64,000 nt of DNA from S015-6 sp964384945 (lineage in GTDB: Bacteria; Desulfobacterota; DSWW01): contig CAYLMK010000004.1 of NCBI GenBank assembly GCA_964384945.1, positions 186,001 to 250,000 of the forward strand, given 5' to 3'. The notes beneath the pieces are model-generated. The model made no database searches. It was given only the letters and a program-made list of their open reading frames with translations, and was not told the origin of the DNA. Of this stretch, positions 44,446 to 52,864 are shown one piece after another (the stretch's first letter is position 1; each line of letters opens with the position of its first letter). A program made the translations under genes and the position numbers.

Positions 44446-45780
44446 ATGACGGAGACACTGCGAGTCGTTCACTACCTTAACCAGTTCTTCGGCCAGGTCG
44501 GCGGGGAAGACAAGGCGTCGACCGGTTTCCTCGTGAAGGAGGGCCCGGTCGGGCCGGGCATGGCCTTGCAGAAGGAGCTCGGCGACCGGGGAAGGGTGGT
44601 CGCCACGGTAATCTGCGGCGACGACTATTTCGCCGGCAACCCGGACAAGAACGCAGCGGAAGGCCTCAAGCTGGTGACTCCCTACCGGCCCGACCTCTTC
44701 TTCGCCGGTCCGGCCTTCGCGGCCGGTCGCTACAGTATCGCATGCGGCGCCATGTGCAAGGAGGTCGGCGCGGAGCTCGGCATCCCGGTGATCTCGGGCA
44801 TGTTCGAGGAGGTCCCGGGGATGGAGCTCTACCGCAAGTACGCATTCATCTGCAAGACCAGCAACATGGCCCGCAGCATGGTGGAGGTCATCCGGGACAT
44901 GGTGCGGCTTGCCATGCGCCTGGTTTCCGGCGAAAGGGAGATGCGGCTGCTGACCCGGGAGAGCCTGCCCAGCCCGGACGAGTACAACTACTTCTCGCGC
45001 AACCTTCTGCGGAACGTATACTGCGAGAAGACCATCGCGGAGCGCAGCGTAGAGAAGCTGCTGGCGAAGATACGGGGGGAACCGTTCGAGAGCGAGGTCG
45101 TGCCCCCCCGGTTCGAAAAGGTGCCGCCCCCGCCGGCCGTCCGGGACCTGCAAAGCGCAGAGATCGCGCTGATCAGCGACGGCGGCCTGGTCCCCAAGGG
45201 GAATCCGGACAGGCTGGCCCGCCGGAGCAACCTGCGCTGGGGCGCCTACGATGTCGAAGCCCTCCGCCGCGAGTACGAGGTTACCCATGCGGGCTATTTC
45301 AACGACTACGTTCTGGAGAGGCCGGACCGGCTGGTTCCCTTCGACGTGATGAGCGAGCTGGCCCGGGAGGGAAAGATCGGCAAGCTGCACCCTACCTTCT
45401 TCTCCACCTCAGGCTGCACCACCGTTTCCAAGCGATGCGGCGAGATGGGAGAGGAGATCGGCGCGGAGATCAAGAGGAGGGAGACCGTCCGTGCCGCGAT
45501 CCTCACCTCCACCTGAGGATCCAGCACTCGTTGCGGGGCAACGATCGCGTCCAGTATCGAGAAGATGGGCATCCCCGTCGTTCAGATCACCCCCATCCCC
45601 AATATCGCTCAGATGCTCGGCGTCAACAGAATCGTACAGGGTCACGCGGTCCCGAACCCTGTCGGAGATCCTTCCCTGACGCCGGAGAAGGAAAAGGAGC
45701 TGCGCCGCAAGTATGTTTTGAAGGCCCTGGAGTTGCTCCAGACGGATGTGGAAGGACCGACGGTGGTGACTTCGGACTGA
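44446..45780 (+). CDS. grdB: selenoprotein GrdB-like component B subunit, in-frame UGA (Sec357)
   Basis: The reading frame continues through TGA at 45514-45516 to TGA at 45778-45780, giving 444 residues with Sec357. Upstream of Sec the sequence is AAILTST. Downstream it is GSSTRCGATIASSIEKMGIP, matching the GrdB Sec region; the downstream half has full GrdB homology (VVQITPIPNIAQMLGVNRIV). GrdB attacks the alpha carbon of the bound substrate and passes it to selenoprotein A as a carboxymethyl selenoether. In glycine enzymes I recall a Cys in the U-G-(S/T)-C motif; here it is Ser. A hairpin suitable as bacterial SECIS follows the UGA. The start ATG has GGGAGG. Confidence 0.93.
45528..45544 (+). 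promoter_or_regulatory. bSECIS candidate in grdB
   Basis: Stem TCGTTGC (45528-45534) and GCAACGA (45538-45544), loop GGG. The loop starts 18 nt after the UGA, inside the usual range for bacterial selenocysteine insertion elements. It overlaps the coding sequence. Confidence 0.7.
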
Positions 45781-45826
45781 TGGTCGTGCGGTCCAGGCCT
45801 GCTTTCTTTGAAAGGGAGTGAGCGAC

Positions 45827-47362
45827 ATGCCCAACGCAGCCGTCAAAGGCACTTCGTACTGTCTCAACCACACGCCGGAACTCGGCCTCCATTACGGCAC
45901 AACCCCGTATCTGGAGCGCCACGAGAAATCCGATTCTCCCTTTCTCGCCGAGCTTCCCAAGTTCATCCAGCCCTACGAGGCTGCGGCCCGCTATGCCCCC
46001 AATCTTGCCTACATCGGCGCCATGACCATCGACGAGCTTCAGGCGCAGCCGCGCCCATGGCATGCCAACCTGGCGGACAAACCCGTTCGGTTCGGGAAGT
46101 ACGGAGAGATCATGCCCGAGGACGAATTCCTCGGCCTGATGGACATATGCGACGTCTTCGATCTCGTCTGGCTCGAGGCAGGGTTCGCGGCGTCGGTTCG
46201 GGACAAGCTCGCCGCCCACCCGGCTCTGCCCGCCGACCTCCTCAAAAGGCTGAAGGCCGGCCGGGAGATCGCCGCCATCCGGGAGGAGATCGCCGCGAAG
46301 GCCGCGCTGCCCTTCCTCTTCTCCGGCCGGGTGGTCGGATGCTGCCGGCGCGGCCATGAGATCGACGAGACCCTTGCGGCCCACGTGCTCCTGGAGAACC
46401 TGGCCACCAAGGCGGGCGGCTTGCTCTCTCTCTTCCATCTGCTCAAGAGGGCGGGCATGCGGCCGGAGGAGGTCGATTTCGTGGTCGAATGCTCCGAAGA
46501 GGCGGCGGGCGACATGAACCAGCGCGGCGGCGGCAACTTCGCAAAGGCGATCGCCGAGATCGCAGGCTGCGTCCATGCGAGCGGCCTGGATGTCCGAGCC
46601 TTCTGCGCGGCCCCGGTGAACGCGCTGATCACCGGCGCCGCCCTCGTCGCCTCGGGCGCGCGCAGGAACGTCGTCGTGCTGGCCGGCGGCGCCCTGCCCA
46701 AGCTCTTCATGAATGCGCGCGAACATGTAAAGAAAGGGCTGCCGGCCCTGGAGACCTGCCTGGGCAACTTCGCGGTGCTGCTCACTCCCGACGATGGGAC
46801 CGCCCCGGTCATCCGCCTCGACGCCCTGGGAAAACACTCGGTCGGCGCCGGCGCCTCGCCCCAGGCCGTGACCACCGCCCTGGTGTGGGACCCCCTGGAA
46901 AAGGCGGGGCTGAAATTCGCCGATGTGGACAAGTATGCGGCCGAGCTTCAGATCCCGGAGATCACGGTTCCCGCCGGGGCCGGCGACGTTGCGGAGGCCA
47001 ACGCGAAGATGATCGCGGCCCTCGCGGTCATGAAGGGGCAGCTCGAGCGCGGCGCCCTGAACGATTTCGTCGCCAAGCACGGGCTGGTGGGCTTTGCCCA
47101 GACCCAGGGACACATTCCCTCGGGGGTGCCCTTTCTGGGCCACGCCGTCGACGCCATCGCCGCAGGCGCCATCCGGCGCGCCATGATCATCGGGAAAGGC
47201 AGCCTTTTCCTGGCCCGTCTGACCAACCTTGCCGACGGCGCCTCATTCCTCGTGGAAGCACCGTCGGGCGAACCGGTCGGAGGCGTCACCCGTGAAGAAA
47301 TAAAGAGCCTTCTGCTGGACACCCTGGCCGATCTGGCCGAGTCCCTGCGGAAGGCCACGTGA
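45827..47362 (+). CDS. grdC: glycine reductase complex component C, beta subunit
   Basis: A 511-residue protein matching GrdC along its length (KGTSYCLNHTPELGLHYGTT, RYAPNLAYIGAMTIDELQ, EVDFVVECSEEAAGDMNQRG, VNALITGAALVASGARRNVV). It has a thiolase/FabH-like fold. With GrdD it takes the acetyl group from Sec of GrdA and releases it as acetyl phosphate by phosphorolysis. The start chosen is ATG 45827, behind GAAAGGGAG; an in-frame GTG lies at 45818 within the ribosome-binding site. It follows grdB by 46 bp. Confidence 0.95.
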   Translation: MPNAAVKGTSYCLNHTPELGLHYGTTPYLERHEKSDSPFLAELPKFIQPYEAAARYAPNLAYIGAMTIDELQAQPRPWHANLADKPVRFGKYGEIMPEDEFLGLMDICDVFDLVWLEAGFAASVRDKLAAHPALPADLLKRLKAGREIAAIREEIAAKAALPFLFSGRVVGCCRRGHEIDETLAAHVLLENLATKAGGLLSLFHLLKRAGMRPEEVDFVVECSEEAAGDMNQRGGGNFAKAIAEIAGCVHASGLDVRAFCAAPVNALITGAALVASGARRNVVVLAGGALPKLFMNAREHVKKGLPALETCLGNFAVLLTPDDGTAPVIRLDALGKHSVGAGASPQAVTTALVWDPLEKAGLKFADVDKYAAELQIPEITVPAGAGDVAEANAKMIAALAVMKGQLERGALNDFVAKHGLVGFAQTQGHIPSGVPFLGHAVDAIAAGAIRRAMIIGKGSLFLARLTNLADGASFLVEAPSGEPVGGVTREEIKSLLLDTLADLAESLRKAT

Positions 47363-47371
47363 GGATGCCCG

Positions 47372-48520
47372 ATGATGAACAAGCGAAGGCTGGTCGGTGA
47401 GGTCCTGGCGGAGTTGGTGGAGCAGGCCCGCAAGGGCGGCCCCAAAGTGCGGGTGGGACTCATGGCCTCCGGAAGCGAACTCGGTACGGAGGAACTGCTG
47501 CGGGGCGCGGCCCTCGCCGCGGGCCAGGATCCCCGGCTCCAGGTGGCGGCCATCGGCCCCAAGGCGGCCGGACACGACGGGCTGGAATGGATCGAGACAT
47601 CCGATCGCGAGGCGGAGATGGTCGAGGCCATGGAATCGGCCCTCGCGGAGGGTCGCATCGGCGGGGCGGTCGCACTCCACTACCCGTTTCCTCTGGGAGT
47701 GACCACGATCGGGCGCGTCCTCACCCCGGCCCGGGGCAGGCCCCTGCTCATCGCCTCCACCACCGGCGCGGCCGCGGCCTCCCGGATCGAGGCCATGCTG
47801 CGCAACGCCGTGTACGGCATCGCGGTCGCCAAGGCGCTCGGCACGGACAAGCCCACCGTCGGCATTCTCAACCTGGACGGCGCCGCATCGGTCGAGCGCG
47901 CCCTGGGTCGGCTTGCGGAAAGGGGCTACGCCGTGCACTTCGGGAGCAGCGTGCGGGCCGACGGTGGGAGCCTGCTGCGCGGCAACGACCTTCTGGCCGG
48001 CGTCACGGACCTGTGCGTGTGCGACACGCTCACCGGAAACGTGATCGTGAAGCTCCTTTCCGCCTTCACGACCGGCGGCAAGTACGAGGCCCACGGCTGG
48101 GGCTACGGGCCCTCGGTCGGCGAAGGCTGGGACAAGGTCGTGTGCATCGTCTCCCGGGCCTCCGGTGCCCCGGTCATCGCCAACGCCCTGTGCTATGCGG
48201 CATCCCTCATCCGGGGAAATCTCGCCGGCTGTGTCCGTCGGGAGCTGGCGGCCGCAAAGAACGCAGGGCTCGACGAAGTCCTCGCCTCCCTGGCCTCGAA
48301 ACCCGTCTGTCGGGAGGAGGTGTCCGCCCCTCCTCCGGAGCCCACGGATTCCGAAATCCACGGCGTCGATGTGCTCGCCGTGGAGGATGCGGTGAAGGCG
48401 CTCTGGAAGGTCGGCATCTATGCGGAGAGCGCGATGGGCTGCACGGGCCCCGTGGTCAAGGTGGCGGGCGGCTCGTTGGAGCGGTCCAAGGAAGTCTTGC
48501 GCAAGAACAGCTATCTCTAG
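47372..48520 (+). CDS. grdD: glycine reductase complex component C, alpha subunit
   Basis: A 382-residue protein of the GrdD family (PlsX-related fold). Conserved pieces are VALHYPFPLGVTTIGRV, GDNC-free middle regions and the C-terminal AMGCTGPVVKV with C357, equivalent to the active-site Cys of GrdD that forms the acetyl thioester. It works with GrdC to make acetyl phosphate. Starts 9 bp after the grdC stop, clearly coupled. Full length. Confidence 0.93.
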   Translation: MMNKRRLVGEVLAELVEQARKGGPKVRVGLMASGSELGTEELLRGAALAAGQDPRLQVAAIGPKAAGHDGLEWIETSDREAEMVEAMESALAEGRIGGAVALHYPFPLGVTTIGRVLTPARGRPLLIASTTGAAAASRIEAMLRNAVYGIAVAKALGTDKPTVGILNLDGAASVERALGRLAERGYAVHFGSSVRADGGSLLRGNDLLAGVTDLCVCDTLTGNVIVKLLSAFTTGGKYEAHGWGYGPSVGEGWDKVVCIVSRASGAPVIANALCYAASLIRGNLAGCVRRELAAAKNAGLDEVLASLASKPVCREEVSAPPPEPTDSEIHGVDVLAVEDAVKALWKVGIYAESAMGCTGPVVKVAGGSLERSKEVLRKNSYL

Positions 48521-48537
48521 AAAGGAGCGAACCTCCA

Positions 48538-48860
48538 TGCTGGCGATCCATGCGGACAATTTCGAATCGGAAGTCCTGCAGAACGAGCTGCCCGTCGTCG
48601 TGGACCTGTGGGGGCCCAAGTGCGCCCCCTGCCTCGCGCTGATGCCCCGTGTCGAGGACCTGGCAGAGGAATACGCGGGGAGGGTCCTGTTCGCGAAACT
48701 CAATGTCATGGAAAACCGGCCGCTCGTTGTCACCCTCAGGGTCATGGGGGTGCCCACCTTTCTCTTCTACAAGGGGGGTGAAGAGAAGGAACGGATCACC
48801 GGCGGCGATGTGAGCCCGGAGGCCATCCGCGCCGCAGCGGAGCGGCTCCTTTCTTCGTGA
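48538..48860 (+). CDS. trxA: grd-linked thioredoxin
   Basis: A 107-residue thioredoxin fold. The active site is C29-A-P-C32 preceded by WGPK rather than the usual W-C-G-P-C spacing. The cis-Pro is in MGVPTFLFYKGG. Atypical thioredoxins of this kind sit in grd operons and donate electrons to re-reduce selenoprotein A and component B. It lies between grdD (17 bp) and grdA (35 bp). No thioredoxin reductase gene is in this window. The ATG follows AAAGGAGCG. Confidence 0.92.
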
Positions 48861-48895
48861 CGCGGCGGCAAACCATTTTGAGAAGGAGGTGAAAC

Positions 48896-49372
48896 ATGGG
48901 CAAGTTGTCAGGCAAGAAACTCATCCTCCTGGGGGAACGGGACGGAATCCCCAGCCCCGCCATGGAGGCCTGCTTCGCCGGCAGCGGAGCCGAGGTGGTC
49001 TTCTCGGCCACCGAATGCTTTGTCTGAACGGCGGCAGGAGCAATGGACCTGCAGAACCAGCAGCGGGTGCTCGACGCCGCCCGGACGTACGGCGCCGAGA
49101 ACGTGATCGTGCTGCTCGGCTCCTCCGATCCGAGCGGAGCCGGGTTCTATGCGGAAACCGTTACCGCCGGCGATCCGACCTTCGCAGGTCCGTTGGCAGG
49201 AGTCTCGTTGGGACTCCCCGTGTACCACGTGCTCGATGAAGCGATCAAGGCCGAGGCCGACAAGAGCGTCTGGGACGAGCAGATCAGCATGATGGAAATG
49301 GTCCTGGACACCGAGAAGCTGGTCGGGTCCGTAGCGCAAATGCGCGCGCAACACAGCAAGACCACACTTTGA
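48896..49372 (+). CDS. grdA: selenoprotein A of glycine reductase, in-frame UGA (Sec44)
   Basis: A 158-residue selenoprotein. The ATG at 48896 follows a strong AGAAGGAGGT. The TGA at 49025-49027 is codon 44 in TECFV-U-TAAGAMDL, which is exactly the GrdA redox motif with C41-x2-Sec44. After it the frame continues (VIVLLGSSDPSGAGFYAETV, VYHVLDEAI) to the true stop at 49372. Sec44 carries the carboxymethyl group delivered by component B and, with C41, transfers it as acetyl to component C. Ordinary gene callers would report only the second part from 49043. A terminator follows. Confidence 0.97.
49034..49052 (+). promoter_or_regulatory. bSECIS candidate in grdA
   Basis: Stem GCAGG (49034-49038) and CCTGC (49048-49052), loop AGCAATGGA, starting 7 nt after the UGA. 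A short hairpin compatible with selenocysteine insertion. Confidence 0.55.
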
Positions 49373-49376
49373 AGGC

Positions 49377-49420
49377 GGCGCCGCGGAGCCGCATGCGGGC
49401 GGCTCCGTGGCGCCCTTTTT
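49377..49420 (+). terminator. strong intrinsic terminator after grdA
   Basis: A 16-bp stem (49377-49392 with 49399-49414, one G-T pair), loop ATGCGG, then CTTTTT. It separates grdA from ackA, so ackA is read by leakage or by its own promoter, which I could not locate. Confidence 0.85.
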
Positions 49421-49479
49421 CGCGAAATCTCCCTCTTCTGGATCCTATTCGGCGGATTGCCGCCGCGCGGGACACCCAC

Positions 49480-50712
49480 ATGCACATCCTGGTTATCAAT
49501 GCCGGCAGTTCCTCCGTCAAGTTCACGTGCATGAAGAGCGCGGATTTCACCGTCCTCGCTTCCGGGTCGGTGGAACGGATCGGCCTGCCCGAGACGCTCT
49601 TCCATTACAGGCGCCCCGGGTCCGAAACGATCAGCAGGGAAGTGTCCGTCAAGAACACCCGGCAGGCCGTCAGCCTCATCACCGCCTGCCTCTGCGATCC
49701 GACCTCCGGCGTAATGAACTCCCTGAAAGAGATCGTTGCCGTCGGACATCGGGTGGTCCACGGGGGAGAGAAGATCACCGCGCCGGCGCTCATCGACGGC
49801 CGGGTCAAGGAGGTGATCCGGGACTGCTTTGAAATCGCTCCTCTTCACAACCCCCCGAACATGGAGGGCATCCTGGCGTGCGAAGAGGTTTTCCCCGGCA
49901 CGCCGCAGGTGGGTGTCTTCGACACGGCTTTCCACGCCACCATGCCTCCCAGCGCCTACCTGTACGCACTCCCCTTCGAACTCTATCAGAAGGACCGCCT
50001 GCGCCGGTACGGCTTCCACGGCACGAGCCACAAGTACGTTTCTCAGGAGGCGGCCCGCCTCCTGAACCGGGACAAGGACGACCTGAAGATCATCACCTGC
50101 CACCTGGGCAACGGGAGCAGCATCGCCGCGGTGAAGGCGGGCCGGTGCGTCGACACCAGCATGGGATTCACCCCCCTGGAGGGGCTGATCATGGGCACCC
50201 GCTGCGGCGACCTCGACCCGGCCATCATCTTCTATCTGATGGAACGCAAGCGAATGAGCGTTGCGGAAGTCAACGAGATGCTCAACCGGAAGAGCGGGCT
50301 GCTGGGCCTGGCAGGGATCGGAAGCAGCGATCTGCGCGACGTGGAACAAAAGATGCTCGCGGGGCACGCGCAGGCCCGAGCCGCGTTCGAGGCGTTCTGC
50401 TACAGGATCCGGAAATACGTCGGCGCTTACACGGCGGCCATGGGCGGCGTCGACGCGATCGTGTTCACCGCGGGCATCGGCGAGAACTCCGAAAGGGTCA
50501 GGGCCGCCGTTTGCAGCGGCCTGCAGGGGATGGGGATCGCTCTGGACCCGGAAAGGAATGCCTCTCGGAACGGTTCCGCCGCGGACATCAGCAGCCCGGA
50601 GAGCAGGGTGAAGATCCTGATCGTTCCCACCAACGAGGAGCTTCAGATCGCCCGCGAAACCATCGAGGTGTTGAACGCACGGTCGACGCACTTCGCTGTC
50701 AGGCGCGGTTGA
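49480..50712 (+). CDS. ackA: acetate kinase
   Basis: A 410-residue ASKHA kinase. It has the N-terminal MHILVINAGSSSVKF, GHRVVHGGE, ATP-binding GFHGTSHKYVS, HLGNGSSI, GLIMGTRCGDLDP and the C-terminal FTAGIGENS. It converts acetyl phosphate and ADP to acetate and ATP, completing the energy-yielding glycine-reductase route encoded upstream. No phosphotransacetylase gene adjoins, consistent with acetyl phosphate coming straight from GrdCD. The start follows family length and alignment; there is no convincing Shine-Dalgarno before it. Confidence 0.95.
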   Translation: MHILVINAGSSSVKFTCMKSADFTVLASGSVERIGLPETLFHYRRPGSETISREVSVKNTRQAVSLITACLCDPTSGVMNSLKEIVAVGHRVVHGGEKITAPALIDGRVKEVIRDCFEIAPLHNPPNMEGILACEEVFPGTPQVGVFDTAFHATMPPSAYLYALPFELYQKDRLRRYGFHGTSHKYVSQEAARLLNRDKDDLKIITCHLGNGSSIAAVKAGRCVDTSMGFTPLEGLIMGTRCGDLDPAIIFYLMERKRMSVAEVNEMLNRKSGLLGLAGIGSSDLRDVEQKMLAGHAQARAAFEAFCYRIRKYVGAYTAAMGGVDAIVFTAGIGENSERVRAAVCSGLQGMGIALDPERNASRNGSAADISSPESRVKILIVPTNEELQIARETIEVLNARSTHFAVRRG

Positions 50713-50738
50713 CCCCCGCATCCGCGCGGCCTTGCCGA

Positions 50739-50818
50739 CAGCTGCAAGCTCTTCAGGAATTCGACGAGCCGGTCGTTCACCTCCCGCGGCCGCTCCTGCC
50801 GGACCCGGTGTCCCGCCC
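50739..50818 (-). pseudogene. C-terminal remnant of an alpha/beta hydrolase
   Basis: On the minus strand one frame reads GAGHRVRQERPREVNDRLVE and continues to a FLKSL end. This is the stereotyped C-terminus of epoxide-hydrolase-like alpha/beta hydrolases, with the catalytic His in GAGH. No intact gene can be built upstream (towards 50940) in any frame. The whole stretch 50713-51000 has no other gene. Confidence 0.5.
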
Positions 50819-50978
50819 CCGGCGGCGATCCTCCGTCCGATCAACCCCGCCTTGCGGATGACGAACGTCGGTTCCTCCTCGGTCAGGTAAGAGTAAACGG
50901 GAGAGAGTGCATGCCGGTCCACGATGTAGAGCGGGCCTTCAACGTCTCAAATCAAAGCCTGGCCGGCCGTTTTCGGGC

Positions 50979-51015
50979 TTGACACGAATTGAAAATTGTT
51001 GAAAATGGTTCAACA
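50979..51015 (+). promoter_or_regulatory. promoter and inverted-repeat operator of the XRE gene
   Basis: TTGACA at 50979-50984 with a weak -10 (GAAAAT, 51001-51006). The perfect inverted repeat TGTTGAA-N5-TTCAACA spans 50997-51015 and ends on the A of the start codon. No ribosome binding site is present, and predicted transcription starts within 2-3 bases of the ATG, so the message may be leaderless. Confidence 0.72.
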
Positions 51016-51404
51016 TGAAGAAGATCCGCAAAACGGAAGAGACATTTGGAGGCCGCCTGAAGGCGCTTCGTCTCGCCCACCCGGAAGGGCCGAGCATACG
51101 GGAGGTGGCGCGCAGGGCGGGCATCGACGTGTCCTACCTCAGCCGCATGGAGAAGGAGGAGGTGGCCCCGCCGAGCGAGGAGGTCATTCTGAGGCTCTGC
51201 GAGGTCCTCGGGGTGGAGGATTCGGACGAACTGCTCAAGCTCGCGGACAAGATCCACCCGGATCTTCAGGAAATCATCCGGGACCAGGTCGAAACCCTTC
51301 CCGCATTCCTGAGAATCGCAAAGGATTTCTCGCAGGAGGACTGGGACAGGCTGACCCGGTACGTGAAGCGATCCATCCGCCCCTCGCGAGAGGCAAAGAA
51401 ATGA
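51015..51404 (+). CDS. XRE-family HTH repressor
   Basis: A 129-residue regulator. An XRE/Cro-cI HTH occupies residues 10-75 (GRLKALRLAHPEGPSIREVA, AGIDVSYLSRMEKEEV). A helical C-terminal part probably dimerises. Its ATG overlaps the inverted-repeat operator, consistent with autorepression. The TGA overlaps the ATG of the ImmA/IrrE-like gene. Such pairs (cI/ImmA, DdrO/IrrE) work by protease-triggered loss of the repressor. The same operator occurs upstream of the Ycf46-type operon 4.7 kb away. Confidence 0.88.
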   Translation: MKKIRKTEETFGGRLKALRLAHPEGPSIREVARRAGIDVSYLSRMEKEEVAPPSEEVILRLCEVLGVEDSDELLKLADKIHPDLQEIIRDQVETLPAFLRIAKDFSQEDWDRLTRYVKRSIRPSREAKK

Positions 51405-52138
51405 CCCTGGACATGGACCGCGTGCCCTGGCTCACCCGGGCGGAACTGGACGGAAAGGCGCAGGAGGTGCTCTCCCGGTCGAGTGCGGCTCTGGGGATCG
51501 ACCTCACCCCGCCGATTCCGGTCGAGGCCATGATCGAGCGGGTCTTCGGATACCATCTTCTGGTGGAGGATCTCAACGAGCGCTATGCCCATCTCGGGCT
51601 CGCCGACGAGGATCTTCTCGGCGCCACGGTGGTGCCCCGTCGACAGATCCTGATACACGAAAAACTCCTGGCGAACCCCGCGAGGCGGGGCCGGTATTTC
51701 TTCACCTGCGCCCACGAACTGGCCCACGTGGTGCTTCATGAGCGGTTTGTCACAGATGCGGGCCGTTCCGTCGGTTTGGACGAGGGCCGCCGGGACATTT
51801 TGTGCCGGCTCTCCCTGAGCCGGAAGCGGGGGGAGTGGCAGGCCGACTTCCTCGCGGCCTGCCTGCTGATGCCCGAGGCCGAGACACGCAAGGCCTACCG
51901 GGCCGCGGTCTCGGAGAGCCCCACCTGCCTCGTCAACCGGGAGAGCAGCGTGTGCAGAAAGGGCAGGCCGCTCTGGCTCGAACCGGTGCTGGCTCACGCA
52001 CCCTTCTATGCGGAGGCCGTGATCGAGGCAGGGAACTTCAGCAACGTATCCAGGACCGCCATGCGCGTGCGGCTCGAAGACCTGGGGCTTCTCGTAAACG
52101 CGGTGGACCGGCCGAGGGTCGCCCGAGGCCAGGGGTGA
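51401..52138 (+). CDS. ImmA/IrrE-type metallopeptidase
   Basis: A 245-residue protein. The gluzincin-like motif H105-E-L-A-H109 lies in FTCAHELAHVVLH. A Glu-containing helix follows (GEWQADFLAACLLMPEAETR), as in the COG2856/IrrE family. These enzymes cleave a partner XRE repressor to start a stress or mobile-element response. It is coupled to the repressor gene by ATGA overlap. A C-terminal domain of about 70 residues (YAEAVIEAGNFSNVSRTAMR) contains a family-typical S-x-x-A-x-x-x-R-L helix. Converges on the DUF2997 gene with an 80-bp gap. Confidence 0.88.
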   Translation: MTLDMDRVPWLTRAELDGKAQEVLSRSSAALGIDLTPPIPVEAMIERVFGYHLLVEDLNERYAHLGLADEDLLGATVVPRRQILIHEKLLANPARRGRYFFTCAHELAHVVLHERFVTDAGRSVGLDEGRRDILCRLSLSRKRGEWQADFLAACLLMPEAETRKAYRAAVSESPTCLVNRESSVCRKGRPLWLEPVLAHAPFYAEAVIEAGNFSNVSRTAMRVRLEDLGLLVNAVDRPRVARGQG

Positions 52139-52218
52139 CAGGCCGATTGGTTTTTCGCTGCGTCTCGACCGCCCGCCTTCTGGTCTGCCCCCTTCTGCCG
52201 TCCGGCCATAACCGAGGT

Positions 52219-52452
52219 TCAGGACGCATCCCCGGTCGGCCGGGCCCTGAAGGAGCGGTTCGTCCGCATCCTGCCGCGCGTCCCCGCCCTCTCCACGAAG
52301 TACTCGCTCTTGCGTTCTCTCAAGACAACCTCTCCCAAGGTGTCTTCGATGAAACGTGATGTTCTTTCGCACTGCCTGCCGGAAACTCCCCTGACCTCGA
52401 CCGAAAGGGTCCTGCCCTTCGCATCAATTTCCAGAATGATCTCGGCCTTCAT
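52219..52452 (-). CDS. DUF2997 protein
   Basis: A 77-residue protein starting MKAEIILEIDAKGRTLSVEV, then GVSGRQCERTSRFIEDTLGE. This matches the short DUF2997 family, which is found near Ycf35/DUF1257 and Ycf46-type ATPases. Residues after 45 are basic and poorly conserved. Function unknown. The ATG follows AGGAGGATCGTGA. Last gene of the minus operon, 37 bp after DUF1257. Confidence 0.8.
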   Translation of the reverse strand: MKAEIILEIDAKGRTLSVEVRGVSGRQCERTSRFIEDTLGEVVLRERKSEYFVERAGTRGRMRTNRSFRARPTGDAS

Positions 52453-52489
52453 TCACGATCCTCCTGCGCGGGAAAGAAATGCATGCGCA

Positions 52490-52864
52490 TCAGGCGACCT
52501 TGCGGAGCACAAGTCGAATCCGGTTGTCCCCGTAGACCTTTTCGTGCACGAGGACGAAGTTCTGTTTCCGGGCCTCTTTCAGAAGCTTCCTCCGGGCGTA
52601 GCGCTGATAAAGCCGGTCGCGAAATGCCCTGGCCTCGGACGGGCTCAGGCCGAATGCGTGCATTTCATAGATGTTGCCCTCCTCCCCTCGAAGGAACCCG
52701 ATGTTGAATCTCCCCTTCCGCCGGACGGCCACCTCCGCGGTCACGATTCTCCCCTCGTAATGTATCGTACGCCTCTCTTCCCATTCGTGCCCGAGTTCGC
52801 CGAGCGTTTCCAGCAGGGCTTCCTTGTCGCTGATCCAGGTCTCGACCTTGGTGATGTGTGACAT
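52490..52864 (-). CDS. ycf35: DUF1257 (Ycf35) protein
   Basis: A 124-residue protein of the DUF1257/Ycf35 family known from plastid and cyanobacterial genomes. It begins MSHITKVETWISDKEALLETLG and has RKGRFNIGFLRGEEG and RFRDRLYQRYARRKL-like helices. No catalytic residues are known. It adjoins DUF2997, and a Ycf46-type ATPase gene lies in the same operon, the typical association. The ATG follows GGGAGGAGGGAGAACG. The 3' part of the preceding HEAT-like reading frame overlaps it by 200 bp. Confidence 0.85.
   Translation of the reverse strand: MSHITKVETWISDKEALLETLGELGHEWEERRTIHYEGRIVTAEVAVRRKGRFNIGFLRGEEGNIYEMHAFGLSPSEARAFRDRLYQRYARRKLLKEARKQNFVLVHEKVYGDNRIRLVLRKVA

Noticed and set aside
49043..49372. 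Stand-alone 109-residue protein starting at the internal ATG of grdA
   Set aside because: It is the part of selenoprotein A after Sec44; the strong ribosome binding site and N-terminal homology are upstream of the UGA.
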